In this document: positions 18,705 through 26,988 of the stretch, in pieces
Numbering within the stretch: position 1 is the first letter of the stretch
How the letters are laid out: each line of letters begins with the position of its first letter
Assembly (NCBI GenBank): GCA_025463055.1
Contig: JAOAPV010000120.1
Coordinates: forward strand, 1-56,340
DNA: 56,340 nucleotides
From: Candidatus Acidiferrum typicum
GTDB lineage: Bacteria > Acidobacteriota > Terriglobia > Acidiferrales > UBA7541
Direction: 5' to 3'
Made by a program: the position numbers and the translations under genes
The notes under the pieces: model-generated
Seen by the model: the letters and a program-made list of their open reading frames with translations, nothing else
What the model was told of the DNA's origin: nothing
Databases searched by the model: none

Positions 18705-21188
18705 ATGGTCAACAGCATTCTCACGCCCAGCGCGACAGAAGCGGCCCGGATCGAACTCAAGAGCTATAACACCACGATCCCTATGGGGTCGCTGGCCATC
18801 GGCGTGGACAACATCCACCACGATGTGTTCCTGAGCCCCAGGTTCGTCCAGGTCGCGCGTGATTATTTATTTGACCTCATCCGCCAGCACACAAAAGGCT
18901 CCTACGTCGCCGGCACGGAGTTGCGTGCCGTTAAGGGCCCCGACCATACGACCTTCCGCAAGCTACTTACCGACTTCATGCAGAGCGCGGTGACCCAGGC
19001 AAAATTTCACAAAAACATTGAAATCGATCTGCTGTTTCGCCTGGCCCTGCTGAAGTTTCTCACCCTGGAAATTGGCAATCAGTTCGCGAATCTTATCCTC
19101 GAAGGCAAGGAGTGGGTTCGCCAGCGCGGAGAGCATTTTGAGCGCAGCCAAGAGGCTCACGTAATCAAGGCCAAACTTTCAGAATTGCAGGCGTCGCGCC
19201 GCCGCGTCGTTCGCGTTGTCGGACAGCAAGTCGCACAGATGGTCGCCGATGCGGAAGAAAACGTCGTCTGCAAATCGCGCCGCGCTCTCTTTGGCGACGA
19301 TTTCACGGCTTTTTACAACCTGCTGAAAAATCGGCTTATCTTTCTCGAGGGCGGCACGGATGACCGTTTTTTTCTGGAGAATTACGTCCTGCTAGGCAAT
19401 TACGTCCGGGACCCAGACCGTTTCGAAGTCATGGACGCGCTTTTTCACGAATTCCTCCGCGAGGCCGGCCTGACCGTCAGCGAAGATCCAGCCTACGTCG
19501 AAGCCAGAAAAATCAATGCCGAACTGCTCGATCAAGCGCAAGCTATGCGCAACGAAGTGGCCAATCTCGAGGAACAGCGCGAAAGCCTTCGCAGGCGTCT
19601 CGATCGTGGCGCTTTCTTAAACAAGATCTTCAATTCTTCCAGCGACGCCGATCCGAAAGCTTCGCTGACCGACGTCGAGATGCGCCTCAAGCACCAGGAG
19701 TACAAGCTCGAAGAACTCGGTCCGCAGATCGACGCCGCCAAGCAAAGGATTGATTTCCTCGCCAAGGAACACAAGGGCCGCATCGACAATTACCTCAACG
19801 AGCCGGAAAACGCGCAGCGCCTGTTCGATCCGTTGTTCGCTTCAGAAGCCAACCGTTCTGCGCGCGCACAAATGTTGTCGCGCCTACTCGAGCGCCTCGA
19901 GCAGCAGGAAATCCTCTATCACGTTCTGGCCAGCTACGAAATTCGCGCCATCGCGCAGGACTACAGCCCGCCGGTCCACCTGCAGCAGCTTCGCAAAGCG
20001 CTCGTCTCTAAAGAAGAAATGAAGCGCGTCGAACACGTGCTGAAGCAAGTCCCCGCGCGCAAACTCTCGCTTAAGCCCATCGAAGAGCTATCGCGGAAAA
20101 TTCACCGCTATTCTCGCGAAGAAATGCAGGCTTTCGTATTGCGCTTCGCCGTGGATTTCCTGCGCCTCCGCCGCGAGCTGCGCGATTCCGATCATCTGAC
20201 CACCTGCATGGAGCGCATCAATCTCGTCACCACGGAACAAGCCCGCGAGCTCTCCCGCTTAAACAATCGCCTTTACGAATGCGTCTTGCAGGATGAGGCC
20301 AAGCCGCAGCAGGACCAGGTCGTTTCCCACGTCATCATCAAAGCCGACGTGCGCGGCTCCACAAAAATGACCCAGGATCTCCTGTCGCGCGGATTGAGTC
20401 CCGCATCCCATTTCAGCTTGAATCTGCACGAGCCGGTCAAAAAGCTGCTCGACCGCTTCAACGCCAAAAAGGTTTTCATCGAAGGCGATGCCGTGATCCT
20501 CGCCATTTTTGAAAGCGAATCGAATCTTGCTTACGCCCGCGCGGTTGCCAAAGCGTGCATCCTCTCGCGCCAGATTTTAATCGTCTGCAATTCCTACAAC
20601 GATCGCGCATCTCGCAACGATCTTCCCGCACTGGAGCTCGGTATTGGCGTCGCATTCCAAGGCTCCGCCCCAACGTACTGGACTGACGGCGACTCCCGCA
20701 TCATGATTTCCAAGGCGCTAAATCTCTCCGACCGCCTCTCCGGCTGCGCCAAGCTCGCCAAGCGCATGCTTGGCGCTCAGAAAACACACTTCTCCGTTTT
20801 CCAATTTCTTAACGCCATGGAAGGCGCGTCCGCCGAAGAGCTCGACGAATTCCTCGTGCGCTTCAACATGAATGGAATTGAACTGAACGAAGAAGGATTT
20901 CAGAAATTGTCCGAGGAAATCTCCCTCGACTCCATTGAGACCAAACTCGAAATGCCCTGGGGAAAAGAAAACGTCACATTGCATTTCGGCGAAGTTCCGC
21001 TAGGTGATTCCGTTGAGCTCCTGGTCCTCCGCAAGGGCCTCGCCCGCCAACTTCTCCCGGACGGGAAAATCGGAATGCCCTCACCGCATCCCTATTACGA
21101 AGTCTGCACCAGCCCAGCCCTCTACGATTTGGTCGCCGCCCTGGTTCGAACCCAGCGCGCCGCAGAACCAGCCCACGCTACGCAGTAA
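18705..21188 (+). CDS. Large protein with C-terminal class III nucleotidyl-cyclase-like domain
   Basis: 827 aa from ATG 18705 (the frame is open back to a TTG at 18597). I do not recognise residues 1-530. They are mostly helical, soluble and charged, with a likely coiled coil at about 270-365. Residues about 540-680 resemble class III adenylate/guanylate cyclases: ADVRGST carries a metal aspartate (D548), FIEGDAV the second (D595), and NLSDR supplies the catalytic N673 and R677 pair. The usual base-selecting lysine four residues before the second Asp is Phe here. A roughly 150-residue tail follows. No membrane segment is seen. It could make a cyclic nucleotide or be a degenerate binding domain. 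Confidence 0.72.
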   Translation: MVNSILTPSATEAARIELKSYNTTIPMGSLAIGVDNIHHDVFLSPRFVQVARDYLFDLIRQHTKGSYVAGTELRAVKGPDHTTFRKLLTDFMQSAVTQAKFHKNIEIDLLFRLALLKFLTLEIGNQFANLILEGKEWVRQRGEHFERSQEAHVIKAKLSELQASRRRVVRVVGQQVAQMVADAEENVVCKSRRALFGDDFTAFYNLLKNRLIFLEGGTDDRFFLENYVLLGNYVRDPDRFEVMDALFHEFLREAGLTVSEDPAYVEARKINAELLDQAQAMRNEVANLEEQRESLRRRLDRGAFLNKIFNSSSDADPKASLTDVEMRLKHQEYKLEELGPQIDAAKQRIDFLAKEHKGRIDNYLNEPENAQRLFDPLFASEANRSARAQMLSRLLERLEQQEILYHVLASYEIRAIAQDYSPPVHLQQLRKALVSKEEMKRVEHVLKQVPARKLSLKPIEELSRKIHRYSREEMQAFVLRFAVDFLRLRRELRDSDHLTTCMERINLVTTEQARELSRLNNRLYECVLQDEAKPQQDQVVSHVIIKADVRGSTKMTQDLLSRGLSPASHFSLNLHEPVKKLLDRFNAKKVFIEGDAVILAIFESESNLAYARAVAKACILSRQILIVCNSYNDRASRNDLPALELGIGVAFQGSAPTYWTDGDSRIMISKALNLSDRLSGCAKLAKRMLGAQKTHFSVFQFLNAMEGASAEELDEFLVRFNMNGIELNEEGFQKLSEEISLDSIETKLEMPWGKENVTLHFGEVPLGDSVELLVLRKGLARQLLPDGKIGMPSPHPYYEVCTSPALYDLVAALVRTQRAAEPAHATQ

Positions 21189-21304
21189 CAGAGTCTTTCA
21201 GCCTCGTGCAACAGCGGCGCGGAATGAAGCGACGCGCAGCGCAGATTGAACAGAACATTTCGCCCCTAGATTCCGCTGCGCGACGGCGTTCTTTTGCGCC
21301 CTGC

Positions 21305-21310
21305 TATACT
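21305..21310 (+). promoter_or_regulatory. -10 element of selC, start point predicted at tRNA base 1
   Basis: TATACT lies exactly 6 bp before the first base of the tRNA, so a sigma-70-type start would fall at 21317. No good -35 hexamer is seen 16-18 bp upstream. Confidence 0.45.
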
Positions 21311-21316
21311 TCACCC

Positions 21317-21415
21317 GGAGGCGAAAGGGGTCCGGTGATCTCCCCGGCCTTCAAAGCCGGCGATTCCGTCCTTAACGGACGGAATGGTGGATTCGACTTC
21401 CACACGCCTCCGCCA
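21317..21415 (+). tRNA. selC: Selenocysteine tRNA (anticodon UCA)
   Basis: 99-nt tRNA with encoded 3' GCCA. The acceptor GGAGGCG pairs with CGCCTCC. The anticodon arm is CCGGC-CTTCAAA-GCCGG with anticodon TCA at 21351-21353. The variable arm is very long, a 9-bp stem ATTCCGTCC/GGACGGAAT. The T arm is GTGGA-TTCGACT-TCCAC. The D loop reads CCGGTGA as in other bacterial tRNA-Sec. UCA anticodon, long variable arm and unusual D arm together identify tRNA-Sec, which inserts selenocysteine at UGA with SelA/SelB/SelD. None of those genes and no obvious selenoprotein is in the window. Confidence 0.95.
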
Positions 21416-21470
21416 ACTTATTTGCTGTCAGAGACGTGCGTTGCTAACTCTAGCAATGCGGGTGAGCTAC

Positions 21471-21502
21471 AAAAAAGAGAGCCGCTCCGAAGAGCGGCTC
21501 TC
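21471..21502 (-). terminator. Intrinsic terminator of the minus-strand secreted-protein gene
   Basis: An 11-bp perfect stem GAGAGCCGCTC/GAGCGGCTCTC with a CGAA-type tetraloop (21477-21502) is followed on the minus strand by six T. It lies about 35 bp after the stop at 21538. On the plus strand it would follow selC but lacks a T-run there. Confidence 0.85.
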
Positions 21503-21537
21503 GTAGCCTTCTTAAGGCAAACCAAGGACAGTTCGAA

Positions 21538-23472
21538 CTAGGGAACAATCTTGGAGATTCTGGTGCCCCAGTTTGCCAACTGGGTACGAGTGTTACCGCA
21601 CCTGAAATTGCTATTCACAAACGCGCTAAACGTACACGTCTGGTTGATGTATTCATTTGCGATCCAGATGGAATTGCCGTCGCTGGCCGCGGCGCCGTAA
21701 TCGCCCCAACGCGGGCGAGTCCCGTTAGAGGCCACCGGATTGTACCCAGTGAAGCCGTCGTCTGGTCCCAGGCCCTCGGCAGCGACGTGAAGGTCACCCA
21801 TGCCTATTTTGTCGTCAATGCCGGCGTAGCCTGCGCTGGGATAGTGATCGTTACCCAGCAAAGTGAAGCCAACTACGCCGCGGCCGCTTTGGGTTACGGC
21901 TAACGCCGGATAGGTCAAGTTGTTGCCTGCCAGGCCAGCATAGCCTTGCTGGTGGACTTTGCCAGAATGGGGGTTAATCACGAAATAGGCGATTCCCGCC
22001 CGTGATGTGGTATCGCCATCGATAGACAAGGCGGTATCGAGTACAGCCCAGATCTTCCCGTTGGCCAACGCCACACCCTGAATCCGTGAATCGTTGCTAT
22101 CGACCACTTTTTCCGTGTTGGGGAAAGGCCCCTTTCCTCCGACCACCAATCGCCAGCAACCGAAGAGTGTTGCCGACACTTGGAGTGTGGAGTCCGACAG
22201 GCATTGAGCGAGGGGAACATCGCCAGGTTTTTGGATGGACCGCGACGGCACAGCATAGGGAATCGTGCTGACGACCGCAGCACTCAGGTTCAATGCGGGG
22301 AACAGATCGAGCGAGCTGGTGTTGCTCAAGGACCACAGCCGTAGCCGAGTGTCCACGCCGGTGTCCTGAAATACGGCTTCGGAACTCACGAAGTATTCCG
22401 TGCCGCCTTGGCCACCCTCAAACTGATTTCCTGTCGAAAGAGCCGGCCAGACGGTAAAGCCTGGCGTGCCGTTCAACTGAACGCCCAAGCTGGGGTCCGC
22501 CGTGTCAAATTGCACGACCGTAACCGCGGGTGCGCCCGTCGCTAATTGAGCTTTAGAGAAAGCGTAAATCTGCGCACCATGGAAACCAGGACCAGCCAGG
22601 CTGAATTCGTTCGTAGTGATGTAAAACCCGTTGGCGTCGGCCCCGATGTGCGGATAGTCTCCCAGGCACGGCCCATGAATCAGTTTGGTTTTGCTAACCT
22701 GCACGCAACCATGATCTGGCGTTCCCTGCGTGCCGTCGTCCTGCACCGGAAGCCGATAAATGTTCCATAGCCCCGTGGGATCAGCGGTCGCGCTCACGGC
22801 GACGTCCAGGTGATTGGCGCCGGAGAGATCTTGCTTCGAGGGATCTGCGCGATCCAAGGTCAATACAACATGAAACCAGCGCTGGGTTTGTACGTCGAAG
22901 GTGCAGCTCGGATCGGTAATTGATGGGCCAAAGGGACCAGCCGGCCGAGTGATTGCCGGTGCGTAGCCATAGAACGCATTGAGAGCCGTAGGCGCTGTCA
23001 ACGGCTTTCCCGCGGTATCAAAAATCCGCAGGACATCATTGACAGTTTCCAGCACAAAACCATTGCCCACGCAGAGACCCTGGTCCGGCGGTTCGAGAGA
23101 GAACTGATTTCCGCCCGCTGCGATGAAGCGCTGCTGAAAATGATTTAGCCCATCAAGGGACAAGCTCAATTCGGGATTGGACTTGGCTTTCGCAGATCCG
23201 TGATGCAGCATACCGCTGCCCGGTCCCTTGGAAATCGTGCGGTTCACAGAGATACTTGGTCCGCCGGCGTCGGAACTGTCATCATCGCCAGCGAGCGCAG
23301 AATCAAACTCGACTCCTTGCTCACCGTTTGCATTGACGGGAGGAGTTTGGGGCAGCGGGCCGCTTCGCGTCAGTGGAATCTGCCGCACAATTTGAGACTG
23401 CGCCGAGACCACCAATGGAAGTAACGCAACTACGAGTGCAAAACGCAAAACCAGTCCTAAGCGAGAACACAT
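21538..23472 (-). CDS. Large secreted protein of unknown function
   Basis: 644 aa with a clear signal peptide (about residues 1-25, VVALLPLVVSAQS). The mature part is neutral, rich in Gly, Asn, Ser and Thr, and beta-prone. Short Cys-containing segments (DHGCVQV, GPCLGDYPHIG, CTFDVQTQRW, CTFSAF...NFRCG) may form disulphides. DYPHIGADANGFYITTNEF and RWGDYGAAASDGNSIWIANEY resemble motifs shared by secreted acidobacterial beta-propeller proteins, an impression I cannot confirm. No catalytic motif is recognised. It has its own promoter and terminator, so it is monocistronic. Confidence 0.75.
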   Translation of the reverse strand: MCSRLGLVLRFALVVALLPLVVSAQSQIVRQIPLTRSGPLPQTPPVNANGEQGVEFDSALAGDDDSSDAGGPSISVNRTISKGPGSGMLHHGSAKAKSNPELSLSLDGLNHFQQRFIAAGGNQFSLEPPDQGLCVGNGFVLETVNDVLRIFDTAGKPLTAPTALNAFYGYAPAITRPAGPFGPSITDPSCTFDVQTQRWFHVVLTLDRADPSKQDLSGANHLDVAVSATADPTGLWNIYRLPVQDDGTQGTPDHGCVQVSKTKLIHGPCLGDYPHIGADANGFYITTNEFSLAGPGFHGAQIYAFSKAQLATGAPAVTVVQFDTADPSLGVQLNGTPGFTVWPALSTGNQFEGGQGGTEYFVSSEAVFQDTGVDTRLRLWSLSNTSSLDLFPALNLSAAVVSTIPYAVPSRSIQKPGDVPLAQCLSDSTLQVSATLFGCWRLVVGGKGPFPNTEKVVDSNDSRIQGVALANGKIWAVLDTALSIDGDTTSRAGIAYFVINPHSGKVHQQGYAGLAGNNLTYPALAVTQSGRGVVGFTLLGNDHYPSAGYAGIDDKIGMGDLHVAAEGLGPDDGFTGYNPVASNGTRPRWGDYGAAASDGNSIWIANEYINQTCTFSAFVNSNFRCGNTRTQLANWGTRISKIVP

Positions 23473-23562
23473 TCGTTTGTCTCCTGTTAGTGATATCGGG
23501 TTGTAGTGGGGGCTAACCCCAACTCTGTTTTTTTACTGTCGAGAGACTTGCGGGGACGGATA

Positions 23563-23590
23563 AGCATAGTCTTTGGTTACCCATTGTCAA
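23563..23590 (-). promoter_or_regulatory. Sigma-70-type promoter for the secreted-protein gene
   Basis: On the minus strand TTGACA (23590-23585) and TATGCT (23568-23563) are separated by 16 bp. The predicted start is near 23557, giving an 85-nt leader with a good AGGAG site before the ATG at 23472. Confidence 0.65.
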
Positions 23591-23650
23591 CAGGAGAGTC
23601 CAAAAACGACGATGCTGCTGCTTGCGGGGTATTGGGTAAACGACCGATCG

Positions 23651-24643
23651 TTACTGTCGACACAGAGCGGCGGCGCCGGCGATTCCGGCCTCGGAGCCGT
23701 ACTTTGCTAATAGGAGTGGGATTTCGCAGCAGCGCGCATTGATTGCCCACTTTGGCAGTTCGGTTTGCATGCGGGGGAAGAATTCGCTCATCACTTGCGC
23801 GATGCCACCACCGACCACGATTACGTCCGGTTCCAGAAAATCGATGATATTGCCGAGCCACACAGTCAATAAATCGGCTGTTGCTTCCAGAACTTCTCTG
23901 GCGAGCGCGTCGCCTTCGCGAAATGCTTTCGCAACATGCTCCGCCGTTAAGTTGTCGAGATTCCCGCCGGTGAGTTCGCGCATCCGCGACGGCGCCTCGG
24001 ATTCCAATAGTCGCTGCCGCGCGCGTTGCGCGATCGCAGGACCGGAGCACAGCGCTTCAATGCAGCCGCGCTTTCCGCAGCCGCAGCGCGGGCCGTTGTA
24101 GTCGATGCTGACGTGTCCGCCTTCGGCGGCGCTGCCCGTGCGACCGTGGTAGATGTGGCGGTCGAACACAATTCCGCTGCCTATACCGGTGCCGAGCGTG
24201 GCGTAGAAGACGTTGCGGAAGCCGATGCCTGCGCCCCAGATCGCTTCCGCCAATGCGGCTGCGTTTGCGTCATTGTCAACTTTCGCGCACACGTGAAAAA
24301 CACGCTGTACTTCCGCGGCGAGCGGGAAATTTCGCCAGCACGGCAAATTTGGCGGATTCAGGACCACACCGCGAAAAGGGTCGAGCGGACCAGGTGCGCA
24401 AATTCCGATTCCCGCCAGTGAAGCCCGGGCTTCCGGCTGGGCCTCAAAGACAGCATTGATTGCGCGCTCTACTGCCGCGAAACCTGCTGCCGCATCTTCG
24501 CGCGCGGGCATCGGCACGCGCGTTTGAAAGAGGATTGTGCCTTTTGCATCTACGAGCCCGGCAGCGACCTTTGTGCCGCCGATATCGACGCCTAGCGTCA
24601 GGTTCCCGTTCTGATCTGCGGTTGGCTGCTCCTTTGAGGTCAT
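23651..24643 (-). CDS. ROK-family sugar kinase (glucokinase-like)
   Basis: 330-aa kinase that phosphorylates a hexose, probably glucose, with ATP. The N-terminal phosphate loop is GVDIGGTKVAAGLVD. The sugar-site DNDANAAALAE holds the catalytic Asp, GTGIGSGIV forms the second ATP loop, and the ROK zinc motif is CGCGKRGCIEAL. These place it firmly in ROK kinases; N-acetylglucosamine or mannose specificity cannot be excluded. It lies 54 bp downstream of a sugar-porter gene on the same strand, which supports a sugar-uptake and phosphorylation pair. Confidence 0.9.
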   Translation of the reverse strand: MTSKEQPTADQNGNLTLGVDIGGTKVAAGLVDAKGTILFQTRVPMPAREDAAAGFAAVERAINAVFEAQPEARASLAGIGICAPGPLDPFRGVVLNPPNLPCWRNFPLAAEVQRVFHVCAKVDNDANAAALAEAIWGAGIGFRNVFYATLGTGIGSGIVFDRHIYHGRTGSAAEGGHVSIDYNGPRCGCGKRGCIEALCSGPAIAQRARQRLLESEAPSRMRELTGGNLDNLTAEHVAKAFREGDALAREVLEATADLLTVWLGNIIDFLEPDVIVVGGGIAQVMSEFFPRMQTELPKWAINARCCEIPLLLAKYGSEAGIAGAAALCRQ

Positions 24644-24659
24644 TGTCTTGGTCTGCGAG

Positions 24660-24679
24660 GACAGCCAGAATTGGCTGTC
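24660..24679 (-). promoter_or_regulatory. Hairpin between sugar transporter and ROK kinase genes
   Basis: GACAGCCA and TGGCTGTC form a perfect 8-bp stem with a 4-base loop in the 54-bp intercistronic gap. There is no T-run, so mRNA stabilisation or processing is more likely than termination. Confidence 0.45.
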
Positions 24680-24697
24680 GCACAGGAGATTAACGTA

Positions 24698-26026
24698 TTA
24701 CTCGATTCCGAGACGCTGCTGCATTTGCTCCAGGGAAATGCGCTTTGTCTCCGGATAGAAAAACAGCACGACGAAAAATTGCAGCACCATCATGAGCGAG
24801 AAGAACATGAACGGATAGGCGCCGGACGATTTGGCGAGTTGCGGGAAGGTGTACGCGATGATGGCGTTCATGATCCAGTGGGACGAACTACCGAGGGCCT
24901 GACCTTTAGCGCGGACGCGGTTGGGAAAAACCTCGCTGATGTAAACCCAAATTACCGCGCCCTGGGAAATTGCGAAAAAAGCGATGTAGGCGACCAGGAA
25001 CCACAACAAATATTCCGAATGTTGATGGGTCAGAAAAATGCGAGCGACACCTGCGAGGCACAGAGCCGTGCCCACGGAGCCGATCAAGAGCAGCGTCTTG
25101 CGGCCCAGCTTGTCTATCAAAGACATGCCCAGGAGCGTGGCGACCAGGTTCATGCCACCAACGGCCACGGCTTGCAGGTCGCCCGAAAGTTTGCTGAAGC
25201 CCGCGGCGGCAAAAATGTCGTTCAGATAATAGAGGATGGCATTGATTCCAGAGAGTTGGTTGAACATGCCGATGGTGATGGCCAGAAAAATGGGCACACG
25301 GTATTTCCAGCTAAAGAGCGGTTCCGTTTTTTGCGAGCTCTCCAGATGCACGGAGTTGATGATTTCCTGCAGCTCGCTCTCCGGATTTTCAGCACCCATT
25401 TGCTGCAGAACCTGACGCGCTTCCTCGACGCGGTTTCGCGTCACGAGCCAACGCGGGCTTGGCGGAATGCCGAACAGCATCACCAGGAAGAGCACCGCTG
25501 GAATCGCCGCCACACCGAATTGCCAGCGCCATTCGGCGGCGCCGAGGCCAAGGCGCGCGATTGCAAAATTGGAGAGATAGGCAAGCAGAATTCCAATCAC
25601 GATATTGATTTGAAACATTCCGACCAAGCGGCCACGAATTTGTGCGGGAGCGAGTTCCGCAATGTAGACCGGACCGAGAACGGAGGAGCCGCCGATTCCG
25701 AGTCCGCCGAGAAATCGCGCGAGAAGCAAAGCATGCCAATTCCAGGCAAACGCACAGCCCAGCGCTGAGAGCACGTAGAAAACAGCGAGCACGCGCAGCG
25801 TCTCTCGCGCTCCGTATTTCTGACCAGGAATGCCTGCGGACATCGCGCCGATCACGGTGCCGACTAACGCCATGGAAACGGTGAGGCCGAGCTGCCGGGG
25901 CGAAAGGTTGTAACCAAGGGTGAGCGAATGCGTGGTGCCGGCGATGACGGCGGTGTCGAAGCCGAAGAGCAGTCCGCCGAGCGCGCCAACTACGGTGGCC
26001 TTGAGTAAGTTTGGGTTAAGTTTCAT
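24698..26026 (-). CDS. Sugar-porter family MFS transporter (glucose/xylose/arabinose symporter-like)
   Basis: 442-aa inner-membrane transporter with 12 hydrophobic segments. Sugar-porter signatures are visible: LFGFDTAVIAGT in TM1, GQKYGARETL (a variant of the G-R-(R/K) loop between TM2 and TM3), PPSPRWLV after TM6, NQLSGINAILYY in TM7 (sugar-binding QQxxG-like motif reading NQLSG), DKLGRKTLL, and PETKR near the C-terminus. The frame is open upstream to a TTG at 26092. I chose ATG 26026 (MKLNPNLLK), which starts just before TM1. It pairs with the downstream ROK kinase. Confidence 0.88.
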   Translation of the reverse strand: MKLNPNLLKATVVGALGGLLFGFDTAVIAGTTHSLTLGYNLSPRQLGLTVSMALVGTVIGAMSAGIPGQKYGARETLRVLAVFYVLSALGCAFAWNWHALLLARFLGGLGIGGSSVLGPVYIAELAPAQIRGRLVGMFQINIVIGILLAYLSNFAIARLGLGAAEWRWQFGVAAIPAVLFLVMLFGIPPSPRWLVTRNRVEEARQVLQQMGAENPESELQEIINSVHLESSQKTEPLFSWKYRVPIFLAITIGMFNQLSGINAILYYLNDIFAAAGFSKLSGDLQAVAVGGMNLVATLLGMSLIDKLGRKTLLLIGSVGTALCLAGVARIFLTHQHSEYLLWFLVAYIAFFAISQGAVIWVYISEVFPNRVRAKGQALGSSSHWIMNAIIAYTFPQLAKSSGAYPFMFFSLMMVLQFFVVLFFYPETKRISLEQMQQRLGIE

Positions 26027-26221
26027 TGCGTGCGTGTGGAGCGAGTTCGTCCTTTTGGCGGATATAGTCCTCTGCATGGCCGCTGTCGTCAAGTGCGCAC
26101 GGGAAATTTGCTGAAGCAGCCGCTTGGCGCGGCTTAAAGCTCCGCCCGCGAAGCTATTGTAGGTCGCACACTCTAGGTGTACTCTTCCGCGATGATGGAG
26201 ATTGCGAGTGGAGGATCAACA

Positions 26222-26341
26222 ATGCATGCAATGGCGATCTTTGGGATAGGCGTGCTCGGTGTATTTATTCTAGTGTCCTTCGTAGCAGCCCTGGTGCTCT
26301 TTCCGGACTTCTTGCGGTACATGAAATTGCGATCCATGTAG
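26222..26341 (+). CDS. 39-aa single-span membrane protein (DUF6893-like)
   Basis: The sequence runs from ATG 26222 to TAG, with a strong GGAGG seven bases upstream. A roughly 22-residue hydrophobic helix (IFGIGVLGVFILVSFVAALV) is followed by a PD..RYMKLRSM tail. The short TM helix with a final 'R-Y-[LM]-K-[IL]-R-x-M' is, from memory, the pattern of small DUF6893 proteins; this needs a profile check. Function unknown. Confidence 0.6.
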   Translation: MHAMAIFGIGVLGVFILVSFVAALVLFPDFLRYMKLRSM

Positions 26342-26457
26342 CAATCCCAACTCTTGATTTGTCCTAACGATTCACAGCTTGAGCAAAACCACGATTAGAG
26401 ATGCTGCTGATAACCAGGAATCTTTGCGGGTGATGCGGCTGAATTGCATCATTTTCG

Positions 26458-26805
26458 TTACGTACTCTGAAAATACTTTGAAGTCGGCGGCCCTAACAAG
26501 AAATAGCCCACGACCAAAAGCAGCACGAAGTGGGGCATAGCATCCGACAGTGAGTTCAGTGCGCTCACGACAACGTGAAAGGCAAGCCAGGCTAGAACCA
26601 GCCAGCGAGCCCATCCTGCACCCCGGAGCAAGAAGACGCCGGCCACGAGAGCGATTATTCCGACGAGCAAGATTGGGACGGTCCAACGATCGAGTGGACC
26701 TTTCCAAAGGTGATAGATCGTACTGAGTAGTATCCCCACGGCTATGAACAGCCAACCCAGCGTCGTGACCTGAAAGGGACGTTTCATGGAATTGAGGTTA
26801 GTCAC
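26458..26805 (-). CDS. Small four-span membrane protein of unknown function
   Basis: 115 aa with four hydrophobic segments at about residues 16-32, 43-60, 65-85 and 89-105, short loops, and no soluble domain. The start is uncertain: GTG 26805 (preceded by GAAGAAG) or ATG 26787 (MKRPFQV). The arrangement resembles small DoxX-like or DUF-type integral proteins, but no motif fixes a family. Confidence 0.55.
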   Translation of the reverse strand: MTNLNSMKRPFQVTTLGWLFIAVGILLSTIYHLWKGPLDRWTVPILLVGIIALVAGVFLLRGAGWARWLVLAWLAFHVVVSALNSLSDAMPHFVLLLVVGYFLLGPPTSKYFQST

Positions 26806-26988
26806 AGAAGTCTTCTTCGTTTCGCTGCAGAACTAGTCCGTCAACTTTCCGGTCCTGACATGTCGCCGAACGGGCGACCTTGAAACACCCTTCTAGAGTG
26901 GATCTTTATGATGTGCGGTAATTCAACTTCTCAGGCATTATCGTATTAAAGGGTAGGGGATAAGCATCAAACTACAGGGAGACCGATA

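Noticed and set aside
24671-25768. 365-codon open frame on the plus strand opposite the sugar transporter
   Set aside because: It lies wholly antisense to a gene with clear family motifs. Its composition (Glu, His, Gln, Arg-rich) is the usual reflection of a hydrophobic coding strand in GC-rich DNA.
26061-26092. Possible promoter TTGACG/TATATC for the sugar transporter
   Set aside because: The spacer is 20 bp and the -10 match is poor; not strong enough to list.
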